Positions 63,134 through 64,000 of a DNA stretch of 64,000 nt are shown here, piece after piece (the first letter of the stretch is position 1; each line of letters starts with the position of its first letter). Made by a program: the position numbers and the translations under genes. Below the pieces are notes generated by a model that saw only the letters and a program-made list of their open reading frames with translations, was not told the DNA's origin and ran no database searches. The stretch is taken from the NCBI RefSeq assembly GCF_004352915.1, contig NZ_SJSY01000073.1, forward strand, positions 310,001 through 374,000, in the 5' to 3' direction. The DNA is from Flavobacterium zhairuonense (lineage in GTDB: Bacteria; Bacteroidota; Bacteroidia; Flavobacteriales; Flavobacteriaceae).

Positions 63134-63175
63134 AAAAAGCCTGATGAAAATGTTGAATTTTTATCAGGCTTTTTT
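63134..63175 (+). terminator. Terminator after GH42
   Basis: AAAAAGCCTGAT (63134-63145) pairs with ATCAGGCTTTTT (63163-63174), extended by A/T pairs inside. It shares the AGCCTGA/TCAGGCT arms with the terminators at 58823 and 60758 but has a different loop. Confidence 0.88.
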
Positions 63176-63301
63176 GGGTTTATGATCTTTCAGGACGAGA
63201 CAGTTTATTAGGCTTTTTGATAGTGTCTTAGATTTTAATACAATACTTAAATATAAAAAACATGTTTAATAATTTTATTTCTTATAAAAATAGATTATTG
63301 T

Positions 63302-64000
63302 TTAAAGTCTGATATTTAGTTCATTGGTCAAAGAGTTAATACTTGTCCCGAGATTTTTTACAGATTTGTCAAAACCAAATTGAGCTCCTTTATTGAAAAC
63401 ATCGATTATACTATCTAGATTTTTTTCATTTGCATTTTCATCAGAAATAGTTTTATCATCTCTTAAAGCGATAAATCCACCTCCGATTGCAGTATGTAAA
63501 ATAAAATCTAAGTTTATCCAAGGTTGATAATATTTGTCGTCTTTTTTTCTAATTTCTTCCAGATTATCAGGTTTCCAAATGTTCAATTTATAAGCTAGAT
63601 TTGGATTTATGGGTTCAAGAGCTTCAATTAAAAAATCTCTGGCAAATGCCGGACTATATTTTTCAGAGAGAATTTCTTCTGCCAAAGCTCCAATACTGTT
63701 TAAATCTGCAATTGAAATATTTTCTCTTTTTTCAAGTGGGTAATTCAAACTTGCTTCTATAAGTTGTGAATCTTTTAAAAGGTAGTACCATATATATCTT
63801 CTCAAACATAAAAATGCTCTGTTTTTGGTAATCCAAAGCGCAATATTCATATAATATTGTCTAATAACCTTAAAATCAGCTGTGGTTAAACCAGATTGTA
63901 AACCTGGTATGTCGTCTCCGTTGAAATAAGATTCAGACCCATTTAGATTAACATTTACAAAATGATGCCAGGTTGAATCGACTACAATACGGCCCACTTT
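63302..64000 (-). CDS. C-terminal part of an unrecognised protein, 5' end outside window
   Basis: The minus-strand frame is open to the window edge (Lys before the GTG at 63997), so the gene very likely begins outside. The 233 visible residues start KVGRIVVDSTWHHFVNVNLNG, a segment that reads like the interior of a protein with conserved His-His, followed by DIPGLQSGLTTADFKVIRQYYMNIALWITK and a largely helical tail to LNIRL. No signal or membrane helix is seen in this part. I do not recognise the family. It converges on the GH42 gene with 190 bases between. Confidence 0.7.
   Translation of the reverse strand, partial: KVGRIVVDSTWHHFVNVNLNGSESYFNGDDIPGLQSGLTTADFKVIRQYYMNIALWITKNRAFLCLRRYIWYYLLKDSQLIEASLNYPLEKRENISIADLNSIGALAEEILSEKYSPAFARDFLIEALEPINPNLAYKLNIWKPDNLEEIRKKDDKYYQPWINLDFILHTAIGGGFIALRDDKTISDENANEKNLDSIIDVFNKGAQFGFDKSVKNLGTSINSLTNELNIRL

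Overview
The window reads as chromosomal DNA from a flavobacterium, most likely the genus Flavobacterium. It is AT-rich and carries three SusC/SusD-type outer-membrane transporter pairs. Lipoproteins and hybrid-sensor proteins are typical of Bacteroidota. Many upstream regions carry the Bacteroidota -7 promoter element TAnnTTTG, and there are no Shine-Dalgarno sequences. The ribonucleotide reductase matches, residue for residue at the metal site, the dimanganese class Id enzyme described from Flavobacterium johnsoniae. I see no tRNA, rRNA, CRISPR array, transposase or phage gene.

Layout. 1-6.5 kb: the end of a SusC gene, its SusD and a secreted carbohydrate acetylesterase (a small glycan-utilisation locus). 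6.5-13.7 kb: secreted and lipoprotein hypotheticals, a soluble multi-PAS histidine kinase with a receiver-only regulator, and an L,D-transpeptidase-like protein. 13.7-20.1 kb: a GH43-like enzyme, a TetR/small protein/MFS efflux operon, and an AraC/NmrA/membrane-protein group. 20.1-23.4 kb: nrdB-nrdA, preceded by four DnaA-box-like repeats. 23.7-42 kb: a long cluster with ECF sigma factor, FecR anti-sigma factor, STN-domain SusC, SusD, two surface lipoproteins, thioredoxin, double-DTG aspartyl protease, TlpA-like thioredoxin, M16 protease and DsbD. It looks like a peptide or protein uptake system combined with disulfide reduction and proteolysis. 42-49.4 kb: a TonB receptor, a convergent response regulator/propeller kinase pair and two NAD(P)-binding proteins. 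49.6-53.3 kb: the oxidative pentose phosphate operon gnd-zwf-pgl. 54-58.8 kb: a third SusC/SusD pair with a long leader. 58.8-60.8 kb: two very AT-rich unknown membrane proteins between identical terminators. 61-64 kb: a GH42 beta-galactosidase and the end of an unrecognised gene.

The most interesting signal is in the 5' leader of the third SusC/SusD operon. A nine-codon reading frame encodes MKKRMCCR, with two adjacent Cys codons. It is followed by a 10-bp hairpin whose 3' arm overlaps the 5' arm of an intrinsic terminator just before the susC start. This is the layout of ribosome-mediated transcription attenuation and suggests that cysteine (sulfur) supply controls an outer-membrane nutrient importer. 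Other points of note are the DnaA-box-like array before the class Id reductase, the redox/protease RagAB-like cluster, and several families of non-coding palindromic repeats. All functional statements come from reading motifs and context; no database search was run.
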